Source: Microglena sp. YARC
Taxonomy: Eukaryota > Chlorophyta > Chlorophyceae > Chlamydomonadales > Chlamydomonadaceae
Direction: 5' to 3'
Assembly (NCBI GenBank): GCA_022414725.1
Contig: CM039464.1
Coordinates: forward strand, 47,595,910 to 47,659,909
Length of the DNA: 64,000 nt
Part shown: one piece after another, positions 52,186 to 63,595 of the stretch
Position numbering within the stretch: the first letter of the stretch is position 1
Layout: the number at the start of each line of letters is the position of its first letter
The notes under the pieces: generated by a model
Databases searched by the model: none
What the model was told of the DNA's origin: nothing
Seen by the model: only the letters and a program-made list of their open reading frames with translations
Translations under genes and position numbers: made by a program

Positions 52186-52515
52186 TTATGGGCAGGGGTA
52201 TGAGCACATTAGTGTGTGCCAGTACTTCTATGATGTCGATGCTTCTAACTTCCCTTGGGAGTGGTTGCAGTTCTCTCTGTGAGACTGCACATCTAGCGTG
52301 GCAGGGGGATGAGCACATTAGTGTGTGCCAGTAGTTATATGATGTCGATGCTTCTAACTTCCCTTGGGAGTGGTAGCTGTTCTCTCTGTGAGACTGCACA
52401 TCTAGCGTGGCAGGAGGATGAGCACATAAGTGTGTGCCGGTTGTTCCATGATGTCGACGCTTCTTCCTTCCCTTGGGAGCATTAGCAGTTCTCTCTGCAA
52501 GACTGCATATCTAGC
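52186..52515. repeat. ~118-bp tandem repeat flanking the 12-mer satellite
   Basis: Three units share GATGAGCACATTAGTGTGTG, GATGTCGATGCTTCTAACTT and GACTGCACATCTAGCGTGGC. Another copy of the unit's end lies at 53695-53750, on the far side of the 12-mer array, so that array grew inside one unit. Confidence 0.8.
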
Positions 52516-52539
52516 TGGGCAGAAGACAGAGGGGCTAGC

Positions 52540-53660
52540 GCCCATGCCCCCGACCAGGCTCCTAACCAGGCCCCTACACATTCCCCTACACATGCCCCTG
52601 GCCAGGCCCCTAACCAGGCCCCTACACATTCCCCTACACATGCCCCTGGCCAGGCCCCTAACCAGGCCCCTAACCAGGCCTCTACACATGCCCCTGGCCA
52701 GGCCTCTAACAAGGCCCCTACACATTTCCCTACACATGCCCCTGGCCAGGCCTCTAACCAGGCCCCTACACATGCCCCTACACATGCCCCTGGCCAGGCC
52801 CCTAACCAGGCCCCTAACCAGGCCTCTACACATGCCCCTGGCCAGGCCTCTAACAAGGCCCCTACACATTTCCCTACACATGCCCCTGGCCAGGCCTCTA
52901 ACCAGGCCCCTACACATGCCCCTACACATGCCCCTGGCCAGGCCCCTAACCAGGCCCCTAACCAGGCCTCTACACATGCCCCTGGCCAGGCCTCTAACAA
53001 GGCCCCTACACATTTCCCTACACATGCCCCTGGCCAGGCCTCTAACCAGGCCCCTACACATGCCCCTACACATGCCCCTGGCCAGGCCCCTAACCAGGCC
53101 CCTACACATGCCCCTACACATGCCCCTGGCCAGGCCCCTGACCAGGCCCCTACACATTTCCCTACACATGCCCCTGGCCAGGCCCCTGACCAGGCCCCTA
53201 CACATTCCCCTACACATGCCCCTGGCCAGGCCTCTAACCAGGCCCCTACACATTCCCCTACACATGCCCCTGACCAGGCCCCTACACATGCCCCTACACA
53301 TGCCCCTGGCCAGGCCCCTAACCAGGCCCCTACACATTCCCCTACACATGCCCCTGGCCAGGCCCCTAACCAGGCCCCTACACATTCCCCTACACATGCC
53401 CCTGGCCAGGCCCCTAACCAGGCCCCTAACCAGGCCTCTACACATGCCCCTGGCCAGGCCCCTAACCAGGCCTCTACGCATGCCCCTTGCCAGGCCCCTA
53501 ACCAGGCCTCTACACATGCCCCTACACATGCCCCTGACCAGGCTCCTAACCAGGCCCCTACACATTCCCCTACACATGCCCCTGGCCAGGCTCCTACAAA
53601 TGCCCCCGACCAGGACCCTAACCAGCCCCCTAACCAGACCCCAACACATGCCCACTACAC
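52540..53660. repeat. 12-bp satellite with 144-bp higher-order unit
   Basis: The array is built from 12-mers such as CCTAACCAGGCC, CCTACACATGCC and CCTGGCCAGGCC. The rare variant AACAAGG recurs at 52708, 52852 and 52996, giving a 144-bp (twelve-mer) higher-order period. Frames stay open on both strands for over 450 codons (PLTRPLHMPLARP on one strand, MCRGLVRGLARG on the other), so neither is taken as a gene. Confidence 0.92.
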
Positions 53661-54019
53661 ATGCAAAGTTTCGTGACAAAGTTTTCATGTGTCTAACTTC
53701 CTCTTGGAGGAGGAGCCGCTCTTTCAGTAGGACTGTAGATCTAGCTGGGCAGAAGATCGTTGGGCCAGAGCGCAATCGTCTAGCTCCACAAAAACGAAAC
53801 TCTGCTCAGTCCCTTGTTTTTTTGGCTAAAACAATCAAATCAAGCAAATCCATAAGCATCCTATCGATTCCAGCAAATACGTAAGCACCCATCTCCTGGG
53901 TTGAACTTCCTTTCTCAACTTAAAAAAAACTTCTGGCCCGTGGCATTGCTTTCTTTCTGAACTCGGAAGCAGTCGTCGATTTTCGCATCTTGAAACTGTG
54001 ATGTTACTTGAGTGTCAGT

Positions 54020-54190
54020 TGGTCGTCAAAGTGGTAGGCCACCTGACGTGGCATGCCACCTGGCGTAGCAGGCTACCTGACGACGTGGCAGGCCACCTGT
54101 CGTGGCAGTGGCAGGCCACCTGACGCGGCAGTGGCAGGCCACCTGATGCGGCAAAGTAACAGGCCACCTGACGTGGCAGTAGATTGTTGC
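54020..54190. repeat. GGCAGGCCACCTGACGTGGC short repeat
   Basis: Six to seven irregular units of about 24-27 bp. Confidence 0.8.
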
Positions 54191-54334
54191 GATAGTTAGG
54201 TTGCTAGATGTACCAATGCATGTTGTTGTGTTTTTTGGATAAGGCTACTGCAAATGTTTGATTCTGAGGATGACCTTGCATCAGCCTGGTGCAGGCTCGT
54301 CGTTCTTTATCGTTCACGTTTATCGTTCACCATT

Positions 54335-56030
54335 ATCCAGGTTTGTACCATACAGAAGTTAGGTGTGCTGACTGTACACACCATACAAAAACAGTCAGGC
54401 CCAGAACCCGTACGCCGTACGGATTTTAGGTGGGAACAGACCCTACTGCACAACCTAATTGTTATCATTATCGTTCATTGTTCTTCAGGGTTGTGCCATA
54501 TGGCAGTCCAGCGAGCCAGCTGTACGCATTGTACGCATACGGTCAGGCCCAGAAACTCTACGCCTTACGGTTTTTAGTTGTGTACAGACCCTACTGCACA
54601 ACCCAGTCATTAACTTTCACTGTATCGTTCATCATTATCCAGGTTTGTTCCATACATTAGTTAGGCGAGCCAACCGTACGCACTGTACGCGTACAGGCAG
54701 GCCCAGAAACTCTACACCGTACAGATTTTAGGTGTGTACAGGCCCTACGGCACAACCCAGTTGTTATCGTTAGCGTTCATTGTTATCCAGAGTTGTGTCA
54801 TACGGAAGTTAGGCGTGCCTACCGTACGCACCACACGTGTTCGGTCAGGCCCAGAAACTTTACACCGTACGTTTTTAGGTGCAAACAGACCCTACTTCAC
54901 AACCCAGTTATTATCCTTATTGTTCATTGTTATCCAGGGTTGTGTCATACGGGAGTTAGGCGTGCCAACCGTCCGCACCGTACACGTACAGGCAGGCCCA
55001 GAAACTCTACACTGTACAGATTTTAGGTGCAAACAGACATAACTGCACAACCCAGTCATTAACTTTCACTGTTTCGTTCATCATTCTCCAGGTTTATTCC
55101 ATACATAAGTTAGGCGAGCCGACCGTACGCCCTGTACGCGTACAGGCAGGCCCAGAAACTGTGCACTGTACTTTTTTAGGTGTGTACAGGCCCTACGGCA
55201 CAACCCAGTTGTTATCGTTATCGTTCATTGTTATCCAGGGTTGTGTCATACAGGAGTTAGGTGAGCGGACCGTACACACCACTCACGTATGGTCTGGCCC
55301 ATAAACTGTACACCATACGTTTTTAGGTGCGAACAGACCCTACAGCACAGCCCAGTTGTTATCATTATTGTTCATCATTATCCAGGGTTGTGTCATACGG
55401 GAGTTAGGTGAGCCAATCGTAGGCACCGTACGCGTTTAGTCAGGCCCAGAAACTCTACACTGTACAGATCTTAGGTGCAAACAGACCCTATAGCACAACC
55501 CAGTCTTTAACTTCCACTGTCTCGTTCATCATTATCCAGGTTTATTCCATACATAAGTAAGGCGAGCCAACCGTACGCACCGTATTCGTACGGTCAGGCC
55601 AAGAAACTCTACACTGTACAGATCTTAGATGTGAACAGACTCTACTGCACAACCCAGTCATTAACTTTCACTGTCTCGTTCATCATTATCCAGGTGTGTT
55701 CCATACTGAAGTTAGGCGAGCCTACCGTACGCACTGTACACGTACAGGCAGGCCCAGAAACTGTACACCGTACGGATTTTAGGTGTGAACAGACCCTACT
55801 GCACAACCCAGTTGTTATCGTTCATCGTTGTCCAGGGTTGTGCCATATGGCAGTTCGGTGAGCCAACCATACGCACTGTACGCGTACGGTCAGGCCCAGA
55901 AACTGTACACCGTACGTTTTTAGGTGTGTACAGACCCTACGGCACAACCCAGTTGTTATCGTTCATTTTAGGTGAGAACAGACCCTAGTGCACAACCCAG
56001 TTGTTATCGTTATCGTTCATCGTATATAGG
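54335..56030. repeat. ~150-bp satellite, about eleven copies
   Basis: Units share TTATCCAGGGTTGTGTCATA, GTACGCACCGTACGCGTACA, GGCCCAGAAACTCTACAC and CCCTACTGCACAACCCAGT. Spacings are about 148-152 bp. Copies differ by scattered substitutions. GTAC occurs several times per unit. Confidence 0.9.
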
Positions 56031-57515
56031 GTAATGACAAGTAGGGTGCGGCAAAGGACTGATATAAATCGTATAAATCGTATAAATCTATATATTAGCA
56101 CGAAGCCGATAGATCTATCGATACCCCTTGTATGATCGAGGCCCCCCCCCGGGGGGGGGGGTAGCTCCGGGGGGCCCGAGCCAAATTTGGGTTCCTGCTT
56201 TTCCGATGTCTCTTTGAAAGGCAAAAGCAAACGCGAAGCAATTTCCGGAGTTTACATCGTAGATTCACCTCCTGCCATGGCCTGTGGAGAAAGCTGCCCG
56301 AAAGCACCGAGAGTACACGATCGTACGCAAGTGACTGCCGCGAGCTGAACAGAGCACAGATCGAGCCAGGGAATCGATCAATCGCCATCAAATTGCTCCA
56401 TCCATCACATTGCCTGAAGTTGAATTATCAGAAACTGCACGATTCTGCCCCTCGTTCCGCCTGCTGCGGGTCCGTATGCCAGCCTGTAAGGGCTGGGAAT
56501 GGCCTGGCTTGGTACTTGTGTAGGCCAAATGGGTGACCTTCTCAACTTCTACACCAAATCCATCTGGGTAAAATATGCTGGGAGGGTGCAAACTAGTGAC
56601 TTACAACTTGGGTCGTGTTTCCAACTTGAATAAGACTCCTCAAACATGACATTCGTGCACATTAAGGGCTGTTTTGGGCCCAAATACACCACATCTGCCT
56701 TTTCTAGTCTCTATTCCAAATACGGACCTTTCAAATTTCTTGCCAGGATTAAACATTTTGGTAATATGTGTTTGAATTCAAGAATAAAATTTTGGCTGGG
56801 AAAAAAGTGTAAAAAGAGTAACTTGTTTTTTCGGATTTTCGGAATTTTTAGCCATGTTGAGGCCAATATTTGGTCGTTTAGAACCAGCCATGACCGTGAG
56901 ATTTTTTGCGATACTTCACCACGAGGTTGTCAACTGACGATCTGCCGAAAAACATCGCGGTCATGGGTGGTTCTAAACCGGCTTAGAGACATGCCAAAAC
57001 GTGGAACCAGATCTGGCCCAAGCTACCCCCCCCCCGCCCCCCCCTGTAGATCTATGTAGACGCGTGTAGGCCGTTCACGTCATCGACTGTAGCTGAAACT
57101 TGCAATTCTCTTTCCCTTCATGAATTCCTCTTCAAATTTGTGCGTCAGCATTTTTCGCATTCCTTACTGCCTGGTACTGAGCCTCCAGGCTCAGTAAGGA
57201 CGACAGCAGGAAAGCGCAATTTCTATCCGCACCTACTCGCGAAACTTCCGCGTTCCCTCCATAACAGTTTCATTGTGCCTACTTAATTAGCCTCCTAATC
57301 CAAGACGCAAAGCTGTATCTGAGCGAGAAGCAAGGGCTCTGAGCCGATTCCGCAGGAAGTGTCTGTTCTTAGTTTGGTGTGATGTCACACCTTTCCCAGT
57401 GGAAGTCAGATCACCTACAGACCTGTTTGGCAGGTTGCCCAATATGGCTAACATCAGCAAATGGGGCAGAACCATACAGCCTTCCTTCCATAGATACCCA
57501 TGTAACCATACTAGT
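56031..57515. other. Stretch with no supported gene
   Basis: Contains a perfect C9G11 palindrome (56142-56161), a foldback element (56876-56981) and a short hairpin CTGAGCCTCCAGGCTCAG (57177-57194). A 137-codon plus-strand frame (56646-57059) crosses the foldback element and has no recognisable domain. Confidence 0.4.
56876..56981. mobile_element. Small foldback element
   Basis: GTTTAGAACCAGCCATGACC and its near-exact inverse complement enclose about 60 bases. The 106-bp unit would form a stable hairpin. No target duplication could be fixed. Confidence 0.55.
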
Positions 57516-58130
57516 CTACCACAGTATGCGCCTTAAGTAATGGCAAACGGTTTGGCAAACGACACTTTGCAAAACCGTTTTCTGCTCGAACCTGAGTCCA
57601 GTCCAGCTGGTTTGCCATTGCCAAGTTACGTTTACTACTTGGTTACTACTGTACTCGGCAGTACACTGGTTGGAATTGTTTGAACCCCCTACAAAACGCA
57701 GTGCTCGAGCTGCTGGACATCTAGTATATAATTGTTTTGATTTTACTTGAGCTTGGTCCAGCAATTTGGCTGGCTGGAGCCATGGACCGACCGGGCTGGC
57801 TACTAAGCCCTAGCAAGTACTGCTACCTGACCCCTCCCTCCCGCATCGACATGGAGAGAGTTGGAGAGTGGGGACTCCTTCAGTGATGTATGATGCAGTG
57901 AAGGAAGTTGATGGTCAGCCAGCCCATCTCTGCTCCTGATCTGAACATAATTCATATATAAATATATAATGGATGTTCAGCCAACCCACCTCTGCTCCTG
58001 ATTTGAATGGTTACATGGTTGTACAGCAAGCTTAGGCAGACTACTTTACTTTTTGAACATGTAACAAGATAATGTAAGCAAAACGACGATTTGACAACTG
58101 GATTTCAAACATATACATTGAAGTACATAC
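57516..58130. other. Stretch with no supported gene
   Basis: GGCAAACGGTTTGGCAAACG repeats near 57543 and a GATGGTCAGCCAGCCCAYCT duplication (57910, 57969). No gene. Confidence 0.35.
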
Positions 58131-58140
58131 CCTCACTGTG

Positions 58141-58320
58141 CTCACTGTTCTACCCTTTGACCTTCAACATACAGGTGGCTTGGCTTGATGCTAGGTTGCA
58201 CACGCACTGCTTGCTCACTGTTCTACCCTTTGACCTTCAACATACAGGTGGCTTGGCTTGATGCTAGGTTGCACACACACTGCTTGCTCACTGTTCTACC
58301 CTTTGACCTTCAAATACACA
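58141..58320. repeat. 73-bp tandem repeat
   Basis: CTCACTGTTCTACCCTTTGA starts at 58141, 58214 and 58287, with GTGGCTTGGCTTGATGCTAG between. The small frame overlapping it is not supported as a gene. Confidence 0.85.
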
Positions 58321-58684
58321 CCCTAACCATGGCCAACCACGAAGACGGTGAATCTCTCCGAGTCGCTCATACGACAGCCCTGGGTCCAAGCCAGCTCAAT
58401 ACTACACATACGGCCAATTGTCTAAAATTGAGTCAGTTCCTGCCATGGACCCCTTTGCCAAGTAATATGTGCCATACTTTTCTGAGGCCTATTTCAAGGA
58501 AAATGTGCCCATTTGCCAGTACTTATTTTTTCCATTACCGAAGGCGCATAATGTACCCTAGTGAAGCGATCATGAAGAGATTGGATCAAGTATTTTTCGA
58601 TAAGTATGATTAGTTTTTTGTACTGTTTTTTATGCCGGTAGTTCAGAAGCAGAAAAGAAAAAACGATTTGTTCGCGTTTACATT

Positions 58685-59045
58685 TTCCTGGTAATAATTC
58701 ATTTACTGCCGAAGACAGCAAGCAGCCAAATTGCTGGCTGTAGCAATGTAACCAAGTTCAAGTTCGAGTTATATCTTTCCTGGTATTTTGTTTTACTGCC
58801 GAAGATGGCTTGCAGCCAAATTGATGGTTGAAGCTATCCTATGGAACCAAGTTCAATATCAAGGGACTACGTATGGCAACCGACGCAAAGCCCATTTCCG
58901 GGGAAATTGCCAATTTGCGACGCATCACATCCATATTTAAAAAAATGATTTGTTAGTGTTTATATTTTCCTGGTAATTGTTTTTTACTGCCGAAGACGGC
59001 AAGCAGCCAAATTGCTGGTTGAAGCAATGTAACCAAGTTCAAGTA
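58685..59045. repeat. Dispersed repeat GCAGCCAAATTGCTGGTTGA, three copies
   Basis: Three units with TTTACTGCCGAAGAYGGCAA and ATGTAACCAAGTTCAAG, also related in reverse to 47905-48100 and 7370-7440. Confidence 0.7.
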
Positions 59046-59261
59046 TTACATCCATGCCCTATATATGTATTTTTTAGTGGTGTAGTAGTGGTGGTGGTGT
59101 AGTAGTGGTAGTCATGTTGCTGCCTTGGTTCCAAACATGCGAGATCAGATTCCTGTGCCTACTTCAGCTGTGCCGCTCTTTTGCTCAGGGTTGGGGCACC
59201 CATTCAATGCGCAGACGTGCATCCATGGTCCACCCCTATAAATGCATTTTTTTTGCTAGGA

Positions 59262-59341
59262 GTTGTGAAAGGACTGAATCCTCCGGAACGCTGGTTTCTG
59301 TCAGGAGACCCACCTCCTGGGGTGAAAGGCCTTTCACAACT
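59262..59341. repeat. Small hairpin repeat, copy 2
   Basis: GTTGTGAAAGG and CCTTTCACAAC are inverse complements closing an 80-bp unit with GGAGACCCACCTCCTGGGGT in the middle. Shared with 42880-42965. Confidence 0.6.
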
Positions 59342-59618
59342 TACAAACAAAACAATATAGCGCTTCTTAAACCAGCCCCTCCTGATAGTCTAGAATAATC
59401 TTGAACATCCGAGGTTGGGCAGGTCCCTGAAAGGTTTAGGGATCCCCGAAACCCTGAAGCCCAATCTGGATACCCCTGGACTGTAACAAACAACAAACAT
59501 ACAAAGCACGACCCCACCACTCGTATCCCGACCCACCACCACCACCACACCTAGCAATCTATGATGATTATTCGAGCTCAGGCAAGCCCCTTAAGCCTAT
59601 TTGGCTACCCCTCAGCCC

Positions 59619-59858
59619 CTTTCAGTGATTAACAATGGTCTAGTGGTAGATCAGATCGCTTGAGGATGAAGAGTCGGGGGTTCGACTCCCCCTTCGGTCG
59701 CTCTCAGCGTTGCAGGTCGTTGTCAACCGCGATGGTAGCTTGTCCAGTTGAAGTAGGAGACTGCTCCCCACCCGCGTACGACAGGCTCCCTTAACACCAC
59801 GCCCCACCAGGCGTTATCATTACACTGGCTATCCCCTGGACTGTTAACATACATACAC
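59619..59858 (+). mobile_element. tRNA-derived SINE, copy 3 (best preserved)
   Basis: Head TTTCAGTGATTAACAATGG with A-box-like TGGTCTAGTGG and perfect B-box GGTTCGACTCC (near 59681). Body GTCGTTGTCAACCGCGATGG, then CACGCCCCACCAGGCGTTAT, then CCCCTGGACTGT and a CATA tail. This copy shows the full order tRNA head, body, simple-repeat tail. Confidence 0.85.
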
Positions 59859-59999
59859 ATGCCTTGGTACCACTGTTTCTTTTTTGTGCTACACATGGCA
59901 GCTTCAAGCCAGCTCCATTAGCCAGCCACCGGGTGAAGTACAAAGATTCCAGCTTCGTTGAAGAGCCTGTTGCGTCATATTCTCATATCAGCAGCCAGA

Positions 60000-60042
60000 T
60001 GCACGAGCTACCTTCATAGCAAGGTGATGAGGTACGATGGAG

Positions 60043-60075
<33 letters not shown>

Positions 60076-61150
60076 ATAAACAAGACCCCGACCCCTCAAA
60101 CCCAACCCACTCCACCCACCCCACCCCACCCCACTAGCTACCTGCATGTGCCCAAGGACGGGAAAGGGAGCCACCGAGAAGCTGCTACGTGCAGCCCCCC
60201 CCATAAAACAGTGACTGTCACAAGGGGGGGGCAACTTCAAACCAAAATGACCCCATCATCAAACCTTGTAGAAATCATTGAGAGGATGCAGAATCCGGTC
60301 TTATTTCTTAATTTGGCCCAGTAGAAAAAAAGTGCCGGTCCTCCAAAGTTTGGGGCCGCGGGGGGGAGAGGGGGGTTAAGGAAAAAATCTGACATTTTCA
60401 AAACATTAGGTACTTTTCAGGCACTTTTTTACAGCCCTCAGAATGACATGGGAGTGGAACTAGGGTGTCCCCCCACTAAATACCAGTCCATTTACGCTAT
60501 TGGGGTAGGGATCCACCCCATATTATGCCCAGGGCAGAGGGGGGTCTCTCTCTCTCTCTCTCTCTGCGTATATTTCGTTCTGGTGTCTTGTGCTATTTGA
60601 TGTTATTCGATGGACCCACAATCCAAGGGCACTACCTGCGACAAGTGCGTTAAACAATTGCTTTGCGGCAACCACGGAAACTCAGAGCGCCATCAGAATA
60701 CCCTGAACCCTACCCCCCCCCCCCCCCCCCCCCAAGCCCCACCAAACAATGTAACATTGGTGATGATGATTTCTATGCTTCAATCATTCCCAATGGTCTC
60801 GAGACCAACCTCAATAGATAGCCCTTTGAAAAACCCTGTAAAATGAGCCTTATTGGACACCATAACACTAAGTGGTGGGTGAGATAGTGGCTTCACAGTG
60901 GGTTCCAGAGCCGGGAGGGGGGGGGGGGGGGGGGGGGGGGTCTGCAGAAGGGTGCCTCAGCACTTTTTTGTGATGGGGTCTAGCACTTTTGTTTTGCCCC
61001 CCCTCCCCCTGACTGTCATCCTAATTTTAGAGAGCCTGTTATGTCAGCATCAAGATGCACTACCCACCTTTAGCTTTGGCCCAAGGACGGGGAAAGGGAG
61101 CCGCCAAGAAGCTGCCATGTGCAGCCCCCCAAAGAAACAGTGCTTTCTAC
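60000..61150. other. Gene-free stretch with C/G runs and a duplicated block
   Basis: Long C runs at 60042-60074 and 60713-60733 and a G run at 60917-60940. CCCAAGGACGGGAAAGGGAG followed by AGAAGCTGC and GTGCAGCCCCCC (60150-60200) is repeated at 61081-61130, about 930 bp apart. A short TCTCTC tract lies at 60545-60565. Proline- or glycine-rich frames are artefacts. Confidence 0.5.
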
Positions 61151-61185
61151 CTACTTATTGTACTCTCTTGTGATTAGGGACTGGC

Positions 61186-61320
61186 ATATCATGTGATGTT
61201 GACCACAGGCGAGTATGTCATCATACAAATTGCATCATTTGATATTGTAATTAAATGGTAACTTTAGCGTAATCAGACTGCCGGCATCATATTATATAAT
61301 GATATAATACTGCCGTTACC
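61186..61320. mobile_element. Palindrome-rich element (ATCATATGAT family), copy 2
   Basis: TGTTGACCACAGGCGAGTAT, CATACAAATTGCATCAT and AATCAGACTGCCGGCATCAT match the copy at 63425-63595 and, inverted, 35560-35870. Confidence 0.55.
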
Positions 61321-61339
61321 TACTTGTGATGCCTACTCT

Positions 61340-61999
61340 TTATTTTTGGCGGAGCCCATCCTCCTGGGGGGCGTGAGCCCCCAGATTCACCCCGTTGTCC
61401 GTCCGTCCGTCCCAGCGTCCGACGGACCAACCAAAAAAACGAAGCCTGGCACGTCAGCCAACTGTCTCAGATCTAACTGGTTTCGGTCATCGTTGCCACC
61501 TGTCGATCCGTTGCCGACACTCTCCGCCATTTTCCCGCGTCGCTTGCGACGCTGCATAGGACTTGCTTTGCTATGTTGGCCATCTTTTATGTAACGGTAT
61601 GGACTAGGGAATCCAGTCCCCTTATCCGGACTCACAGGTCCCGGCGTGAGGCCGATCGAGCCCAGCCAACGGAACAGTACTTAATCAAGTACTGCTTCCT
61701 AACCAACCGCCCAGTCACTCGATTGGTCTCAGAACACTTAGACGACACACACGAGGTGTCAGGATCTCTATTCTACATCTGATAGTGGCTTGGCTTATTC
61801 TAAGCCTTAGCTTATTCTGCATCTGACAGTGGCTTGGCTTGGCTTATTCAGTTATTCTACATCTGACAGTGGCTTGGCTTGGCTTATTCTACATCTTGGC
61901 TTATTTTACACCTTGGCTTATTGTACACCTGACAGTGGATTGGCTTATTCTACATCTTGTCTTATTCTACATCTGACAGTGGCTTGGCTTAGCTTAGCT
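61340..61999. other. Stretch with no supported gene, ending in a GGCTTGGCTTATTC repeat
   Basis: Frames at 61346-61794 lack domains. From 61785 to 61995 an irregular repeat of ACATCTGACAGTGGCTTGGC and TTATTC fills the sequence up to the SINE at 62000. Confidence 0.45.
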
Positions 62000-62155
62000 T
62001 AAGGTGCGGGGTGTGAATCCCTACGGGTGCGCTTAAGTGTTTTCGGTTGCTGTCAACCGTCATGGTAGCGTTGTCCAAGTAAGGTAGCAGCCCGTTCTCT
62101 ACCACCGTAAGACGGGGCTCCCATAATACCATGCCCCACCAGGCGCTATCATTAC
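62000..62155 (+). mobile_element. tRNA-derived SINE, copy 4
   Basis: Degenerate B-box GGGTGTGAATCCC, body GTTGCTGTCAACCGTCATGG, AGCAGCCCGTTCTCTACCAC and end CCCCACCAGGCGCTATCATT. Same subfamily as 47652-47818. Confidence 0.75.
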
Positions 62156-62339
62156 TTTTTGCCATCTTTTATGTGTAGCAGCTTCTAGGCGGACTATCCA
62201 GCTAAACCTACAGCAACCTGGTGCCCGGGGAGCTAACATCATTTGTCCAGCACTGCTGATATGCTGCTGCTTCGCGTCCTTTCTGGCATCTCTGCCCACT
62301 CTGGCGCACCACCCTTGCTCCGAAGCCATTTGGTCATAA

Positions 62340-62900
62340 CCCTGCAAGCAAAGACAGTTTTTTTCAAATCTGAAAGTGATTTTTCCTAACTGCATGGTTT
62401 TAGGCCTCCTCCAGGGACAGCGTTTCAATAGCTTTTATAGCTTTTAAGGGCCATTTAGGTCTAAACAAACATTTTAAGATAATTTGTATAGCGGCAATTT
62501 GGGCCAAAACAGGGTCAAAAGTAGCGATCCCTATATATAGCGGGGGGGGGGGGGAAATCCCTGCAAGCAAAGCAAACAGATGAGGTGCACACTGGCCGAA
62601 TAGTGAGTTCATTCATTCATGGAAGCAAAGACAGTTTTTTTTCAAATCTGAAAGTGGGTTTTTCCTAACTTCATGGTTTTAGGCCTCCTCCAGGGACAGC
62701 GTTTTAATAGTTTTTCATAGCTTTTAGGGCCATTTAGGGCAAAAAAACGGTTTTTAATGCAATTTTTATGACAGCGATTTGGGTAAAAACGGGGTCAAAA
62801 GTAGCGATCGCTATTAAATAGCGGGGGAAATTCATGGCAAGCAGAGCTAGCAAGCAGATGAGGTGCACACTGGCCGAATAGCAAATTCATTAATTCATGG
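62340..62900. repeat. Tandem pair of the GGCCTCCTCCAGGGACAGCG repeat
   Basis: Two ~295-bp units (62340-62630 and 62632-62900) each contain CAAATCTGAAAGTG, the GGCCTCCTCC block, a TATAGCGGGGG end, and GATGAGGTGCACACTGGCCG AATAG. A third, single copy lies at 51770-51960. Confidence 0.75.
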
Positions 62901-63035
62901 CCTGAAACTGGCCTGAATCGTGTATCTATAATGAATAGCCTGTCGATGACAATGTACTGTGACCAGCCAATCAATCAATCTATCATTTATTGATTGATTG
63001 TCTTGTAAATATTACTACATCACATAGCTTCTCTT

Positions 63036-63350
63036 TTTGGCTACAAGCAGCAGCTTTTACACAGCTCCCTGAGCCAGCAACTGGGGTAAGCCCCACGATT
63101 TCAGCAGTGCTGGAAAGACAATTCTGACAGCTTCTACAGCTGCACTGCATGCCATAGGTTGGGCTCGGTAGCAAGCCAGGGGAGCTGCCTAGAAGCTGCT
63201 GCTGCACTGCATGGCCATAGGTTGGGCTTGGTAGCAAGCCAGGGGAGCTGCCTAGAAGCTGCTGCTGCACTACATGGCCATAGGTTTGGCTCGGTTGCAA
63301 GCCAGGAGAGCTGCCTAGAAGCTGCTGCTGGTAGCTGAAAGGAAAAGCTA
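63036..63350. mobile_element. Foldback element, family F, with internal 62-bp repeat
   Basis: It starts CATAGCTTCTCTTTTTGGCT and ends GCTGAAAGGAAAAGCTATG. The right arm block GGAGCTGCCTAGAAGCTGCT GCTGCA with GGCCATAGGTTGGGCT is repeated three times at about 62-bp spacing. No clear target duplication. Confidence 0.6.
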
Positions 63351-63424
63351 TGATTAATCAATTAACCAATGAATGAATTAGTTAATTCACTACCAGTATT
63401 AATAACGACCAATGTTATATTGGT

Positions 63425-63595
63425 AGGGACCGGCACATCATATTATGTTGACCTAAGGCGTGTATGATATCATATGACATCATACAAATTGCATCATATG
63501 ATACTGTATATAAATGGTAAGTTTGGCCTAGTCAGACTACTAGCATCATATGATACCATACGATGCCATGATATCATATTGCCGCTTCCTATCTA
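63425..63595. mobile_element. Palindrome-rich element (ATCATATGAT family), copy 3
   Basis: TGTTGACCTAAGGCGTGTAT, CATACAAATTGCATCATATG and CTAGTCAGACTACTAGCATC, with many ATCATATGAT-type words. Same orientation as 61186-61320. Confidence 0.55.

Noticed and set aside
52402..53884. Two opposed long reading frames (457 and 484 codons)
   Set aside because: Both arise from a 12-bp satellite whose period is a multiple of three. The products are monotonous repeats and both strands are equally open.
56646..57059. A 137-codon plus-strand gene
   Set aside because: The frame crosses a foldback element and a C run. The product shows no domain and no splice or promoter support.
58185..58613. A 142-codon plus-strand gene
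   Set aside because: Its first third is the 73-bp tandem repeat and the rest has no recognisable domain.
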